Assembly (NCBI GenBank): GCA_039621445.1
Contig: CP154956.1
Location: forward strand, 84,440,474-84,504,473
DNA length: 64,000 bases
Source of the DNA: Euglena gracilis
Taxonomy: Eukaryota > Euglenida > Euglenophyceae > Euglenales
Direction: 5' to 3'
In this document: positions 1-12,409 of the stretch, in pieces
Position numbering within the stretch: position 1 is the first letter of the stretch
Layout: each line of letters opens with the position of its first letter
The notes under the pieces: generated by a model
Told to the model about the DNA's origin: nothing
Databases searched by the model: none
What the model saw: only the letters and a program-made list of their open reading frames with translations
Position numbers and translations under genes: made by a program

Positions 1-39
1 CACATGTTTTTCCATTTTGATTCCCTGTAATTGAACACC

Positions 40-160
40 GGGCCAGGCTGGACCAGACCACCGTCTCTGGCCGGGCCGGACCAGGAACATTGGCTGGGCC
101 GGGTCGCCGCGTCAGGCTGGGCCGGGCCGCCGTGTCGGGCCGGGCCAGGCTACCAGGTCA
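40..160. repeat. GGCCGGGCC-rich low-complexity tract
   Basis: GC-rich short repeats of the words GGCCGGGCC and GGCTGGGCC follow one another irregularly. The open frame across them (GPGWTRPP-like) is a product of composition, not a gene. From here to about 900 I see no convincing exon. Confidence 0.55.
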
Positions 161-904
161 CCCGCGAACCATGTCTCTCAAACCAAACGTCTGCTGCTCC
201 ATGCCCCCATCAGGCAGGTAAAGGGCTCAGCTCTACCAAAAGCTAGCTAAGAAATGGCGGGTGGGGTGACGTTGCTCATAACAGGTGGGGCTGCCAAAGG
301 GGATCTGCAGGTGAGGCATGCACTGAGGCTCACTCAAGGCGGATGGACAGCGGCGGCCGACTCACTGCCGGATGGACAGCTGTGGCGATGTGAAGACCAT
401 CAACCCTGGGGAGAGGCATCACTCATGGAGTGAAATGCGTCGGGAAGGACAGGATGGTCGGCTTGAGGGATCTGAAGTCAGGTTTTCTCGACCAAATCCA
501 CTTGAGTCAAATCCACGTCAGGAGTGATGGTTGACCGAGAAAATCTAAAAAAACAAAGCCCCAGGAACGCTCCATATGCCCATATGGCCATTTTCTCAAC
601 CCCCACATGGCCCGAGAAGCGGTCATTTCTTGGCCCATTTCGGGCCGTTTTTCGGGCCTAATAGAACCACGAAATGCCAAATTCTCAAAAATGAAGCAAA
701 GTAAAGCAAAATGCCCAAATGGACTCACAGGGGCAGAGTAAAGTGAGCCAGGAGGGAGGTCTGGAGCCCCCTCCCCCTCCCGGAGGGGGGTTGGACCCCC
801 AGTTGTACAAAAAAAAATCTGGCTTGAAGTGCCAGAAAAATTGTTTTGGAAAAGGCCTGGAAAATAGGGTTTTGCGCACTTTCATTGGAAAAAAAAACGC
901 CAAA

Positions 905-1225
905 GCATGCCCTCCCCAAAATAAGACCCCCAAAAATAACACCCCACCTGACAGCGTGAAGCGCCAGGGACGGTGAAGATTCTCCTAAGAAATGCAAAAA
1001 AAACTCGATTTCATTCACAAAATTGATGAAATTTTAAAATTCCCAGTTTTTTTTGAAATGAAAAAAAATGGTAAATATCAATTTACACCAATTTACACAT
1101 GCCATGTGCAGATGGCACATGGCACGTAGGCCAAAGGAAAAAAAATTTAGTTCTCTTCGTTTTTCTCCGGGTCGGGTCGGTCAAAAAAAAATCCAAAAAT
1201 AAGACCTCCCCCTGGAACTTCTACT
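905..1225 (+). repeat. AATAAGACC repeat family, copy 1
   Basis: This stretch matches 21740-22045 in the same orientation. Shared landmarks in order are AAATAAGACC, CTGACRGCG with GAAGCGCC, a GATTTC...CACAAAA segment, CAAYTTACACCAA, ATTTACACATG, CCAAAGGAAAA, GGGTCGGTCAA, and a second AAATAAGACC. It looks like a dispersed non-autonomous element. The ends are hidden in C-runs, so I cannot fix a target duplication. Confidence 0.65.
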
Positions 1226-2029
1226 TGCCCCCCCGGGGGAGGGGGGCAAATGGAATTCAGCTGCTGTATAATAGTATACATAATATGTGCATTTCACACA
1301 TGTACATACATGAATTTTGTATGTGTGTATATAATTATATGTACATATATATATTTATATATATGATTGCAATATGTGCACCTACACGTACGTACACATG
1401 TATGGTTAGATGTATATGTATATTATTATTATTATTTATGTGTAATATACAATATATATGTGATCCCCCAAGCACAGTGCACATGAAATGTCAATCTAGA
1501 CATCTGGAGGGGGGCATTCATGAGCATTTGTTTGTATTCCCTGTTCATTGGGCAAGGGTCATACTAATAATGCTGACAGTCCCTAAATACTCTGACTAAT
1601 CTATATAATACACATACATACAATCTGTATGTTTATTTTTATTTTTTGTTGTTATTTTATACTATTCTTAATATGTTCTATATATAAATATAGATATTAT
1701 AGATTATACATTGTCCAATGTGTGGTGTCCTACATCAGGGGAACAGGTGTCATAGTCAGGACCGCCATGCATGACAGTCCCCCCTGCGGGGATCCTCAAC
1801 ATGCTGACAGCCAGTCAGGTGCGTGGGACAGGTAGTGGGGGGCCGAGGGACACTCTGGGCGTCACTCGCCCTGGGGGGGGGGGCACGCCCCGGACCCGCA
1901 AGAGACCACAAGCGGAGGCTCTGCCCCACAAAAGACTTTCCCCCACAAGGGGCGTCCCCGCATGCAGGGGGGCCCGGACCCCGGAAATGAAGAATGTTCT
2001 CTGCTGCGGGGATCATACAATTGCTTACT
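1226..2029. other. Gene-poor spacer with AT-rich microsatellite
   Basis: Positions 1265-1480 are AT-rich and built of TACATA, TATATA and GTATGTG words. The rest has C-runs and no exon I can support. A similar ATACAT-rich patch lies at about 3500-3600. Confidence 0.5.
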
Positions 2030-2320
2030 GACCCCAGGGGGGGGGGGTCACTCCACTTTTTTGAAAAACCAGTCAATCACTTTTTTTCGAGAAACCAATC
2101 AGTCACTACCCCCCGGGGGGGTCGGCCACTCTGGATTCCAAAGGAAATTTGACCAAAAACATGCAAAAAAAAGGCCAAAAAATTTTTTCGGTGCCTTCGG
2201 CGCCGAGTCACTTTAGTGATTTTTTTGCTGACCCCCCCTGGGGGGGGGAGGGGGTCCGGGCCAAAAACCAGTCAATCACTTCGAAAAAACCAGTCACCCA
2301 CGGGGGGGGGGGGGGGCGTC
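2030..2320. repeat. CAGTCAATCAC repeat family copy
   Basis: Repeated words ACCAGTCAATCAC, CAGTCACTAC and CCAGTCACCC alternate with G-runs of 8 or more, around one GGTGCCTTCGGCGCC hairpin (about 2191-2205). Related copies with CAGTCAGTCAC and GGCCACTTTCGG words lie at about 19725-19950, 46770-46840 and 49300-49400. Confidence 0.5.
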
Positions 2321-2504
2321 GAAAAGTGCTTAAAAATTGTCTGGCGGGGGTGGACTCATTCGGTTAACGAGGCAATGATGGAATGCTGGAGGGAACGACG
2401 GACGTCCGACCAGGTCCTCACCGCGGGAGGGAGATCCACTGCTTGCATACTGCATCAGGAGGTGGCTGGGGACGGTGGGTTGAGGCCACGAGCAGCTTTG
2501 GGGA

Positions 2505-2660
2505 CAGGCTTCTTTTGACCGACCCCGGGGAGTGCCTTGTCCTATGCGGTGCCTGCCCGTAGCAAGCACCCCCGGGGGGTCGTTATTGGATCCCAGTGCC
2601 TGCTAACCCAGACAAATTTCATCTGAAAATGGCCATTCTCGGGCCATTCAGCCTTCGTCG
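2505..2660. repeat. CAGGCTTCTTTT repeat family copy
   Basis: Begins with ACAGGCTTCTTTTGACCGACCCC and continues with GTGCCTTG, GGTGCCTGCC, CACCCCCGGGG, CCCAGTGCCTGC and AAAATGGCCATT. The same order of words is seen at 34741-34870 and, more diverged, at 41605-41780 and 43505-43686. From 2660 to 4000 I see only low-complexity sequence. Confidence 0.55.
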
Positions 2661-4003
2661 CGGAGGGGTGTGCAAATGAACCCCAAACCCACCCCAAAAC
2701 CCCCTGGATGGTGCCTGTGGTGCAAACATCCTTGGTGGGGGCCAAAATTTTTGAGAAAGCTGTTGTCTGGCTGTAGAGAAATTACCTGATCTCTGATAAA
2801 AAATAAACCAGAATGTGTCCAGATGTCTACAGACCTGTCTAGTGCATGAAATCATTTTAATTCCGAGTGTTTGATTTTCATTAAAGGAGGAAAAAATTTT
2901 GGCGTGTCGGTGAAAAATAAAAATAACATAAAAAAAAAAATAATAATAATAATGTTCAAGGGCTTGCTTTTATGCGGTGCACTTTGCAGAGATATGAAAA
3001 TGAAAAACTGGAAGGTTCAAATCTAGGTGCTCAGAATTGAATTCAAAAGGAAAACTGAAAACACTGAACTCAGATTATTATGCACCTTCTCCCTTTCTCC
3101 CTTTCTCTTTTTTTGGGGGGGAGGGTTTTAGAACTGACGCAAAATGTGTCGTTTCACTTTTTGGGGAAAAAAAAACACGAAAACAGGAAAATTTTCATTT
3201 TCCATAAGAAACGAAACACAACACTGAAAGTCTCAATGTTGCCCCGTAGTAAATCTTTTGCTGGGCATGAGCCAGCGCCCCTATGCACTTTGCCCCTTAT
3301 TAACTCTACCCCTAATTCTGAAATTGTCCTGTCCCTGACATCAAATTAAAAAAAACCCACCCATGTCCCTAATAGATATCCTCTCACCCAGCCCCAGAGA
3401 TCTGTGACTGGCTGAGATCAGGCCTCCCACACCACTCTGGGTCTTTGGTGGTCTTTATGGGCGTTGGCAAAGACCATATCTGCACATCTGCAAATCTGCA
3501 CATCTCATATCTGCATAATATAATAATATATGTAATACATACATGTATAATACATATGATACATATATGTAACTATATGCATACATATACATGTCTGTGG
3601 GTATATGCAATTCTGCATGTGGTGCAGAAGCTGCCCGTGGGTTGTACAAAAGTTGATTACATCTCGGCCGGTGGTGGGGCTGCTTTGTGCCTTGATGGGT
3701 GGGAATGACCACGAGGTTTGGAGGTTCTGGGGGAGGTGGAGTGCAGCGGAATGGCTTCTTAACAATCTCCCCTACGCAGTGACCAGGTGGACAGAAAAAA
3801 AAGGCTTTTGTAAATGAAGTGCCCCAGCCCAAGGAACCCCCTCCTTTAGGGGACACAGAACACAAAATAGATCCTCAAGAAACGCAGAAGAACGCAAATT
3901 CAATTTTGTACAGTTTTCGGGTTTCAATTAAAAAAACCATCATTTTGTAATTTTTGAAATATGGCAATTCTGGCAATTTAGTATCACGCATTATTAATCA
4001 GTA

Positions 4004-4431
4004 AACCCCCCCAAATATAAACCGCCCCCCCCCCGGTTTTATATTTGGGCGGAAATTTCAAGACCCCGAGGGGGGGTTTTATATTTGGGGGGGGGGGGGT
4101 TATATTTGGTCGGAAAAATCAACGTCCTGGCAGGATCCAGTAGTCACTTTTTCGGTCCAAAAAAAATCACAAATACGCCCACCCTTGGGGGTCCGAAAAT
4201 TTCACTTTTCGGGCAAACGAGCAATTTTCACATGTTTTTGGTAAAAAGTCCTCCCAAAGCTCCCAAATCTGCTAAAAATCACAATTTCGGAGAGATTTTG
4301 TCGAAAATTTTTCCTTCCGGCGCTTCGCGCCGGAGGGGGGGTTATATTCGGGCGGGATTTCAAGGTCCTAAGGGGGGGGGGGGGATATTGGGGGGGGGTT
4401 GTATTTGGGGGGGTTATATTTGGGGGGTGAT
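4004..4431. mobile_element. C-tract inverted-repeat element (AAATATAA type)
   Basis: The left end is TA followed by AACCCCCCCAAATATAAACC. The right end reads GGTTATATTTGGGGGGTGATTA. These are imperfect inverted repeats with oligo-C and oligo-G ends. Internal copies of the TTATATTTGGGG word flank the CCGGCGCTTCGCGCCGG hairpin at about 4316-4333. No coding capacity is visible. Confidence 0.6.
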
Positions 4432-4459
4432 TAAGCAGTATTTATTATTATTAATATTA

Positions 4460-4744
4460 GGCAGCTCCCAACTATAGGCCCCCCCCCACGGGGAGGTCCC
4501 GAAAGTTGGGAGGGGGGGTCAAGGTAATTTTTTTGCGTTAATGATGGAGTAGGGTTAGGTGCGCGATTTAGGATTAGGGTTAGGCCTAACTTATTGACGG
4601 GTGTTCGGTGTACAAGTTAGGCCTGACCCTAAGCCTAAGTCGCGCACCTAACCCTACTCCATCATTAACGCAACAAACTCCACCCCCCCCCTACTCCCAA
4701 CTATAGGGACCCCCCCTGGGGGGGCCCTATAGTTGGGAGCTGCC
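4460..4744. mobile_element. Nested palindromic element with telomere-like arms
   Basis: Outer inverted repeat: GGCAGCTCCCAACTATAGG at 4460 and its complement ending at 4744, flanked by TATTA on both sides (4455-4459 and 4745-4749). This lies in a TTA-rich stretch, so the target duplication is not certain. Inside is a second near-perfect inverted repeat of about 60 nt per arm (about 4534-4596 against 4612-4674). Its arms carry GGAGTAGGGTTAGGTGCGCG and GGATTAGGGTTAGGCCTAAC. The loop is about 15 nt. Confidence 0.75.
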
Positions 4745-5152
4745 TATTATTATTCTAAATTTATTAGTATGCAATTCACTGGACAAAAAAATAAATTTTA
4801 AAAAGTGACAGAAAATTGATGAAACGTTCAGTCTCAGGACAAAATCTACGACAAATATGAAATTTATCTTCCCCAGGGACGCTTGGCCTGGGCCATGATT
4901 GAAGGTGAAGGGGCCAACCTTAGGGGGAGGGGGGCAAGTTTTAAGGATTTTGGTGGCCATGAGCAGAAGCCAACGGCCAACTTTAGGGGAATATATATTG
5001 AGAGGCCATTTATAGAGGGATATATATTTATGTATGCGGAGGAGGGGGGCCAGGCGCCCGGGGGGGGGGGGCAACCCCACCCACCGTGTCGAACGAACGC
5101 TTGGGCACTTGGGTGACAAAAGTAAGGGTCCATTGGGAAATAATTCCTACTA

Positions 5153-5526
5153 AACCCCCCCCCAAAAAACAAAACCCGGGTCCATTTCATGGGTCGGTTG
5201 CTGGAAAGCCCGGGGGGGGGGTCTTATTTATGGGGGGTCCATTTTATAGATTTTTGCTGGAAAATCTTTCGACCCCCCCCAAAAAATGTCCAAAAATGCC
5301 CCCCAAAATACCAATTTTCGAAAAATTCGGCGCTTCGCGCCACACAAACAGGGGAAAATATGCTGAATTCTGTGAAAACTGACCCAAAATGGCAGATTCA
5401 CCCCCCCCCAAATGTCCCATTTTCAAAAATCCGTCGCTTCGTGCCGCCAGGGGGGTTTTATTTATGGGGCGGTCCATTTCATGGATTGTTTGCTCGGACC
5501 GGCCAGGAGCCTTATTTAGGGGGGTT
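5153..5526. mobile_element. C-tract inverted-repeat element (TTATTTA type)
   Basis: Flanked by TA at 5151-5152 and 5527-5528. The left end is AAC(8) and the right end G(6)TT. The internal word TTATTTATGGGG with GTCCATTT(T/C)AT appears more than once. It carries a GGCGCTTCGCGCC hairpin at about 5331-5343 and a second, CGTCGCTTCGTGCCG, near 5430. No open frame of note. Confidence 0.6.
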
Positions 5527-8500
5527 TAATCAGGCCCCCTGTTTCCAATGGACATTCTAGCCCAATGAACGCCCCCCCCCCCCAGAGTCAAAGGAGGGAA
5601 TAAAAATGCAAAAAAAGGCAAAAAAATATTTTCAAAAACTGAAAAAAACTGAAAAAAGGCGAAATATAGAAATAGCATGTTTGCATTTCCCTCCTGTTGG
5701 GAGGCAAATCCTGGAAAATGTTGAAATGGGTCAACACGTTGGCAATAATCTCGGGTGAAATGCAATGCTAAACTTAAGCTGGGCAGCCGACCAATGTTTT
5801 TTGAGAAAAACATTCTCAAAACGATCTCAACCTTGAATGGGAAAAAAGTATACACAATGCCTCGATCACTTGAATTGCACTGGAAATTCAACTTGGAAAA
5901 CACTTTATTTTGGTCTGAATTTTAGAAATGAATTCTTTGCCTAGGAGATGCCGCACACTTTATACTGTACAAAGTCCGTCTGCATCCCCCAAAAAAAATT
6001 TTTCAAATTGATGTAATAAAACTCAGACCCAACCTGGGTGAAAGGGAAACACCTAACCGATCTGTACCAATTCGACTCTGCCATCCAAGCAACCCCAGAA
6101 TCGTGAATGCTTGGTGGAAAAAAGGGGGGAAAGATGATATTTGGGGTGGCAATACTCATTTGGATTAGCCAGGCTTTCAGAATTTCAAATGATTGAATGC
6201 GCTGAACAATACATTACCTTCATCCCAAGAAGGGCACAGGTGCTCACTGCCAAGGCTCAAGTTCTGCCTGCCAAATGGCACACATATTGGCCAGAGTCAG
6301 AAATTCTGTCAAAATGGTCTTTCGATGTACAAAACCGACTTCTTGCATTTTTGTCATTATTGCCAACAAACAACCAATATTCAACTCTCAGGAGCTCAAA
6401 AAATGCTGGGAAAATGCTTTTGGAAGGCAGTGGAGTGAGTATCTCAGACGGCCTAACTTGCAGATAAAATTGGAACCCAGCTTCTGGACACAATGGTGCT
6501 CAAAACCCTGCCAACGTTCTCCTCACTCCACCACCTCGCACAAAACGCCCACGTCTGTATACACCTGCTATTTTAAATGGCCTTTGGGCACATGCGCCAT
6601 GGTCACCCATTGCGCATGTGCACACAACAGACGCCGTTCATTCAGGTTGCATTCAACTGGGCGTCTGCAATTTTCATTCTTGTGTGGGCGGTTTCTCACT
6701 TGCGCAATGGATTTCCTCACCAAGCCAAACACTGGCTCGGCAGAGAGGGCCCCCCAACTCACTGCAGCATACCAGAGGGATTCCCATAAATTCAGGGGCT
6801 TCCTTTACCCATTGCCCACACACCCAACAGTCATGCATTGTGCACATGCACAATGGATACCCGTTGTGCATATTCGCAATGACGATATCCATTGTGTTCT
6901 TTGTCTGGCAGTGTGGGGATGGAGATGTCCACAAAGAAGCAAGGAAAAGTTTCTGGGTTCCCAGTCTCTCCTCCCAGTTCTCAGGCTCTCCCCCCAACCC
7001 TGGCACCTGGGCTGTTCCTTACTGCGTTGCTCCTCCCGCTACGCTGCCAGGGATCAGAACCCTCTGGCACGCCGTTTTTTCAACTCCTGACCTGCGCTTG
7101 CTCAGCGTCCACTCCCAGACAACTCATGATACACTTCACGCACATTTCACAGAGAAACAAAAAAGCTACAACATGTGGGGACACAATCGGGACTTCAAAA
7201 ACGAGAGACCCACGATGGGGGTCACTCACATCTCCTGAGTTGAAACTGTATGGAAACGGTATTTGAACTTGTTCAAAAATGATGCAAAGCCAAGAGCCCC
7301 AAAAACACCAAAATTTGGGCCTGTCCCCTGGGTCTCAACAACAGCAAATGACGCAGGTCCCCAAAAAAAGAGGGTTGCCACAGAACCCAGGTCCCAAATG
7401 GGTTTCAAAACTGGCTTTAAAAAGTGGAACATTGCACATTTGCACTATAAAAAATTAAAAAAATCTTCAAATGAGTAAGGCCGCCTAACTGCATTTATTG
7501 GGGTTCTATTTTCACAGTCCAAATAACAGCTTTGATGAACACGCATAGCACATTTAGACGTTACAAAGTTATTGCACTCCAGACTGTGGTATCCAAATGC
7601 TGTCAGATCCTAAGGTACTTGAGGCATAAAAACTTCTAAAGAAATCAATCACTCATAACAAAAAGCCTGCACTGGAAAAAAATCCAAATTCAATGGAGAG
7701 GCATGACACTGCGGGGTTTGGCGGGGGAGCACACGGAAGATGCACCACACTCCTTCGGTTTTGGGGCGCAGGGTTGCATACGCCAGCCTTTCATGGGCGA
7801 GTGCGAAACGGCACGGCGGCACGCTCTTGTCCCTATGGGGTCCCTATAGGGACAGCACCCCTTCTAGGGCACCCAAAGCCCGTAGCCCCTTTGCCCCCCC
7901 TTCCCAACGTGCTGCCCAGGGTTTGTTGTTGAAGGGTTGTCCGGACCCTTTTGACTCGGAGGGAGGGGGCATTTCCAAGGCAAACCACAGAAATGGCCAA
8001 AACAACCAATTCTTCTCCCAGAGCCCACCTCCGACCTCCCACCATCGACTCAGACTGTCATTTTGGGCAGTTTTCAGGTAAAAAAAACAAATACTTTGCT
8101 CGCAAAGATAACATTCTCGAAAATATGCTGAAAATTTTGGGTGCAAAGAAAGAATGTGCCCAAAATATCTGATATAACCCCCGAATGATTTTGCAATGCC
8201 CTAAATCATTGCGGGCTCAAATAAATTTGCGGAGGGAAGGCCGAAAAAGTTTCTTCCGACTAACTTTGCCCCGCCTTCACAGGAAAAATGAGGCAAATGA
8301 TGCAACGTTTTGGAAAATAAAAAGGTTCTGAGGGGGGAAATCATCCGAAATGTTAGGCTGATTTGTTGTCTGACAAACGGGAGCATTAAATTATATGACA
8401 ACATCAAAGCAGCATTTTGGCAACAAAGTGCTTTTAAGAACTTTTCCCAAAAGCAATTTGATGCCAATTGCTGTTTCTGTTAATGGTCAATCAACCCATC

Positions 8501-8559
8501 ACTGGTTTTGCGCACTGCCCAAATAACTTTGCAGGGGATAAGAGCCAAAGAGATCGATC
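5527..8559. other. Long gene-poor stretch
   Basis: No exon here meets the joint test of splice sites and a protein-like frame. Positions 6590-6900 hold partly inverted words around TGCGCATGTGCAC and GTGCACATGCACAATGG, which may be a decayed inverted-repeat element. The rest is unremarkable A/T-rich sequence with short homopolymers. Confidence 0.4.
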
Positions 8560-8830
8560 CGCTGACTTTGCAGGGAGCAGAAAAATTTGGAGGGTTCAGG
8601 TGTACAGGCCTGGTAGGGGGGTCAACCCCTCCCACCAACCATGGCACCCGCTCAAGGAAAATTTCCTTTGGCACCGAAGGGGCCGAAGGAAATTTTTGCC
8701 CTAAAAATCGGCACCATGAAAATGCGGGAAGGCCTGGTGGGGGGCCGGACCCGCCACCCGCCCACAAGGATTGGGGGGGGGGGTCGACCCCGGCCACCCA
8801 CCACCCATGGGGTTGCGAGGATTCCCGTGC
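8560..8830 (+). repeat. Fragment of the GGAAGGCCTGGTGGGG family
   Basis: Words GGGAAGGCCTGGTGGGG, GGTCGACCCC and CCACCCACCACCC are shared with the longer repeats at 13390-14330 and 28126-28973. Only part of the family is present and the order is disturbed. Confidence 0.45.
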
Positions 8831-8924
8831 AGCCCTGGGGGGGGGGGGTACCTCAACTGAGCCTCAGACACCCTAACCCGGGGCCAAACGTCAAAAAAAA
8901 TTGTTTTTCTATTGCTCCGGAGCA

Positions 8925-9015
8925 GTGGAGTGAGCTCTTGTCCTTTCATTTCACACATGTCCAAAATGCTCATCCCCTCATTTGCGTCGCTACTCTGAGC
9001 TTCGCCATCCGCGAG
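8925..9015 (-). CDS. Candidate exon, unknown protein
   Basis: A pyrimidine-containing acceptor (GCATTTCTCAG) is followed by a clean phase-0 frame beginning LADGEAQSSDANEG and continuing with MSILDMCEMKGQE and LTPLLRSN. Its composition is protein-like (acidic, no low complexity), unlike the flanking DNA. I cannot fix the donor and do not recognise the family. The first residues resemble those of the candidate exon at 9508-9588 (LAEGDSPEASEGG), so the two may be related or be parts of one decayed gene. Confidence 0.35.
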
Positions 9016-9507
9016 CTGAGAAATGCGCATGCACCTCTGGCGGCTGGCGACTGGGGGGGGGGGGGCACAGGAAAGCTGCAAGCAAACAGCTGGATAGGGG
9101 CTCCTTGCAAGGCAGCATGATCGGGGCCGGCAGGGTTGGGAGTGCAGGGCATGTGCGAGGTGCTGGAGACCACGGGACTCTTTTGGGAAAGTGGGAAAAA
9201 AACAAATGAAATAAATCCAATTAAGAATGTGCAAAATAAAAATGAAATTAAGAAATTATTAAAAAAAGGAAATTCGGTTTTGGGCGAAAATGGAATCCTG
9301 AGTGAATGGTTACTCGGAGGAGCCTCCGCGGAGGCTCTCAGATGACGAGGCTCCACGGGGGCTCAGAAACTATTTTTGCAACAGCATGTTCTGAGTTGGA
9401 GTGGTGCGTGGGCACACTTCTGGGCTCATTTCAAGCACAAATCAAAACAAAATTACGCAAAAAGTGGCGACTTACACTAATTACAAACAATGACACGGGA
9501 TGATTAT

Positions 9508-9588
9508 TTAAAGGGCAGGTGAAGGAGAACAACAGCCTCCCTTGAGATCCCCACCTTCACTGGCCTCGGGGCTGTCCCCCTCGGCAAG
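9508..9588 (-). CDS. Candidate terminal exon, unknown protein
   Basis: After the acceptor CGCTCAG the frame reads LAEGDSPEASEGGDLKGG and then CCSPSPAL before a TAA stop. The same frame is open upstream (QKWTQLGQELNIRCFAQ), so the exon may start earlier. The family is not recognised. It could be the 3' end of a minus-strand gene or a chance open frame. Confidence 0.3.
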   Translation of the reverse strand, partial: LAEGDSPEASEGGDLKGGCCSPSPAL

Positions 9589-9926
9589 CTGAGCGAAGCA
9601 TCTTATGTTGAGTTCTTGGCCAAGTTGGGTCCACTTTTGGAGAGCTTTTTTTGCCAATCCTTTTTTCCATTTGATCCATTTTGTTTCCAAATTTTTGTTT
9701 GGGCCGTTTTGTTTCTTTCTCTTACCCCCCCCCCCCCCGGGGAAACTGTCACCTGACAGGTTGGCCAGTACCAAGGACCCTGACAACTTCCAGCATGACA
9801 GGTTGGTCGGTACCGGGGACCCCTGACAGTTTCCTAGGCGGGACCCTGACAGGTTCTCGGGTATGACAGTTTCCTGGGGGGGGGGGGGGTAGGCGGCACA
9901 TCTCGCACTTACGCTTTCTTTCTTTG

Positions 9927-9956
9927 TCGATGTGCGCAAATGCGCACATCGACATT
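9927..9956. repeat. Perfect GTCGATGTGCGCA hairpin (site 1 of 4)
   Basis: GTCGATGTGCGCA is followed by AA and then its exact complement, TGCGCACATCGAC. Related hairpins lie at about 11477-11527, 11668-11697 and 11941-11971. They share a TGTGCGCAAATGCGCACAT core with one or two changes. Confidence 0.7.
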
Positions 9957-10187
9957 TTTTATCAAAATGACAAGGTATGGCCCCCAAAAACACAAAAAAA
10001 ATAAGCAGGATGTGGTGTGGTGCGCCAGGACGCGGAGGTGAAACCAGGGACTTTGGCAAATAGGGTGTGAGGGCAGGTATCGCCACAGCATATGGTGTGC
10101 ACAATACCCAGCAGATGTGTTTAGAAGCCTGCAAATGGCCATCTTGTTAACTTAGGATATTGACTGAACGATTTGGTGAGGTGTGCC

Positions 10188-10692
10188 CAGGGAATTCCTT
10201 AAGGACCCCCCGGGGGGGGGGGGGGGCCAGCCTCCGGCTGGCAAAAAGGCTGCTGGCTGGATTTGAGCTGCTGGCTGGACCCCCCCCGGGGGGGGGTGGG
10301 GGCCCCGGGCTGGAGGGGGGCTGGCTGGGCTGGGTCGGTGAAAAACAAAATTTTCTAACACATTTTTGCCATTTTCGGCATTTTGGTGGATGGAGCTAGG
10401 TCGGGGCTGGGGGGCTGTGATGGAGGAAACTGTGGTGAGGGGAAAAAATGCAGGGATAGGTGAGCTGGGCAGCCCAGTTGGCTGGCCAGCCTGCGCCTTC
10501 GGCCTTCGGCCGGCTGGCCCGGCCTCCGGCCGGGCTGGACCCGACTTTATTTCAGTCGACCCCCGGGGGGGGGGGGGGGGCCCCAGCCCGCATTTGGGCT
10601 GCTGGCTGGATTTGAGCTGCTGGCTGGCTGGACCCCCCCCGGGGGGGTAGGGTACCCTCCGGCTTAAGAAATTCCCTGGGTTAACACACGTG
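10188..10692. mobile_element. CCCAGGGAATT inverted-repeat element
   Basis: The left terminus GTGTGCCCAGGGAATTCCTTAAG pairs with the right terminus CTTAAGAAATTCCCTGGG (ending about 10680), followed by TTAACACACG. The interior repeats the phrase GCTGGCTGGATTTGAGCTGCT twice, plus C-run/G-run palindromes and CCTTCGGCCTTCGGCCGG. Neither product nor transposase is visible. Confidence 0.6.
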
Positions 10693-12240
10693 CCGTTTAG
10701 AGGGTGTGGCACCACTGCAGTTTGGAAATACTCTAGTGCGAGGTATTTTGTTGAACTTAAATATAGCCAAAGGGCCAGCCTGTGGGCCCGAGTTTGGGCA
10801 TCGGCAATTGAGCTGTGAAAAACCATTTCTGGGCCCCTGAAACATCAAAATAAAAAACATTTTCAGGTTTTATCCTGAAAAAACTGAGTTTAGAAGTGCC
10901 CTTCACCCCCAGTATTTTGGTCCGAAAACGAGGCACAGTTCGTTGGCTGGAAATGAATGTGTCTGCTGGCTGACCCTGCTGGGCCATGTAATGCAATGGA
11001 CAAAATATGAGCGATTTCTCATTTTGGGCACTGGCTCTCCCGGGAATGCCGTGTTTTTTTTTGCTGTTTTTTTTTGAGGTCGGCATGGCCATGAAAACCC
11101 CGGGACCTATCCCCCCAAAGTGAAAAAAAAACGACAAAAACGCCAAAATCTCAGTACTGCCACCCCCTTTTCCCTGTGTGACAACTGCCAGCGCCAGGTG
11201 GTGCTCCGGAGGTGGCAGGTCCACATGTTTGCTTGCTTTTGAAGCTTTGTGGCATGCTGTGGAGATTTTTGAAGTTGGCTACAAAAGGAGTAGAAGTGCG
11301 CATGCCACATAAACAATGAATTGTTCGAGACTTCTGCCGCTGGGGGTTGAGGAGGGGGATACAGAGCACAGGAAGATTGATACTGGTTACCTGTTGAATT
11401 CGGTGGCAAGTTGTCCATCAATGCCCCACTGATGTTTAACGCTCCATGGCACCCACACAACAGCGTAAATGATGTCAGTGTGCGCAAAAGCGCACATGGA
11501 CGATATGGGCATTTTCGCACACCGACCCCTTTAAACCTAACCAGGAGCCTCCAATGGCAGTGTGTTTGGAACTGAAAAATAAACGTGACAACACTGTGAT
11601 ATTACCTCCCTTGTGTTCCTGTGGTGCTAGACTCCCTCTTCTGAATACTGCTGGCATGTTTGGGTGGTCGGTGTGCGCAAATGCGCACATCAACCATTAA
11701 AATGGTTGCTTTTCACAATTGTGGGCACCAACCAAATTCGTCCTCATTTTGAAGTATGGCTTGGCAACAGGGACTTCCGAGGCAAGCGAAGGATCGAAAC
11801 AGGAGGAGAGCAGATTGTGCAGGTGTTGTGCTAAAAGCGGTGCTGTTGTAATGTCTGCAAAGGTCAGATGAAGCGTCTGAGTTTATTATCGTGTTGCCTC
11901 TCGCTCTCACCCCTTGCAACGCCGGTGCCCAAATCAAATTCTGGTCGATTTGCGAAAATGTGCACATCGACCAAAAAAAGCTTACGTGCAAGATGCGCTG
12001 CCTAAATTTCTGACCAAATTCAGTCATTTCAGTGATTTTTGGCATCCTTGCACCATCCACCAAAACATCAAAAAAATGCTTTTTTGACTAATTTTCGCCC
12101 CATTCCACCCCCGGATAAGCCATTGGCCTACCTTTAGGCCAAACGGTGGTTCTCAACGGGCTGTCCTTTACAAAAAAAGAATCCCATCCGTTATGCACCG
12201 CCCCGGTTGACCGAGGGAAAACTGTGGTTTTGATCCTGAA
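10693..12240. other. Spacer with three GTGCGCAAATGCGCAC hairpins
   Basis: No supported exon. The notable content is three of the four related hairpins, at about 11477-11527, 11668-11697 and 11941-11971. The middle one reads GGTCGGTGTGCGCAAATGCG then CACATCAACC. Confidence 0.5.
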
Positions 12241-12409
12241 TTTCTGTCCTACTCCCAGCCCCAGTCCCAGCAGAAACATGCAAAGTGGCGGAAATGTACA
12301 GAATGGGTGTTTTTCAGAAGACAAAATATTGTGAAATCCAGCTCCGGGCAACAAACGATTGGATTAAGTTTGAATGCAAAAAAAAGAAAAAGAAAACCCA
12401 AGGTTGTGT

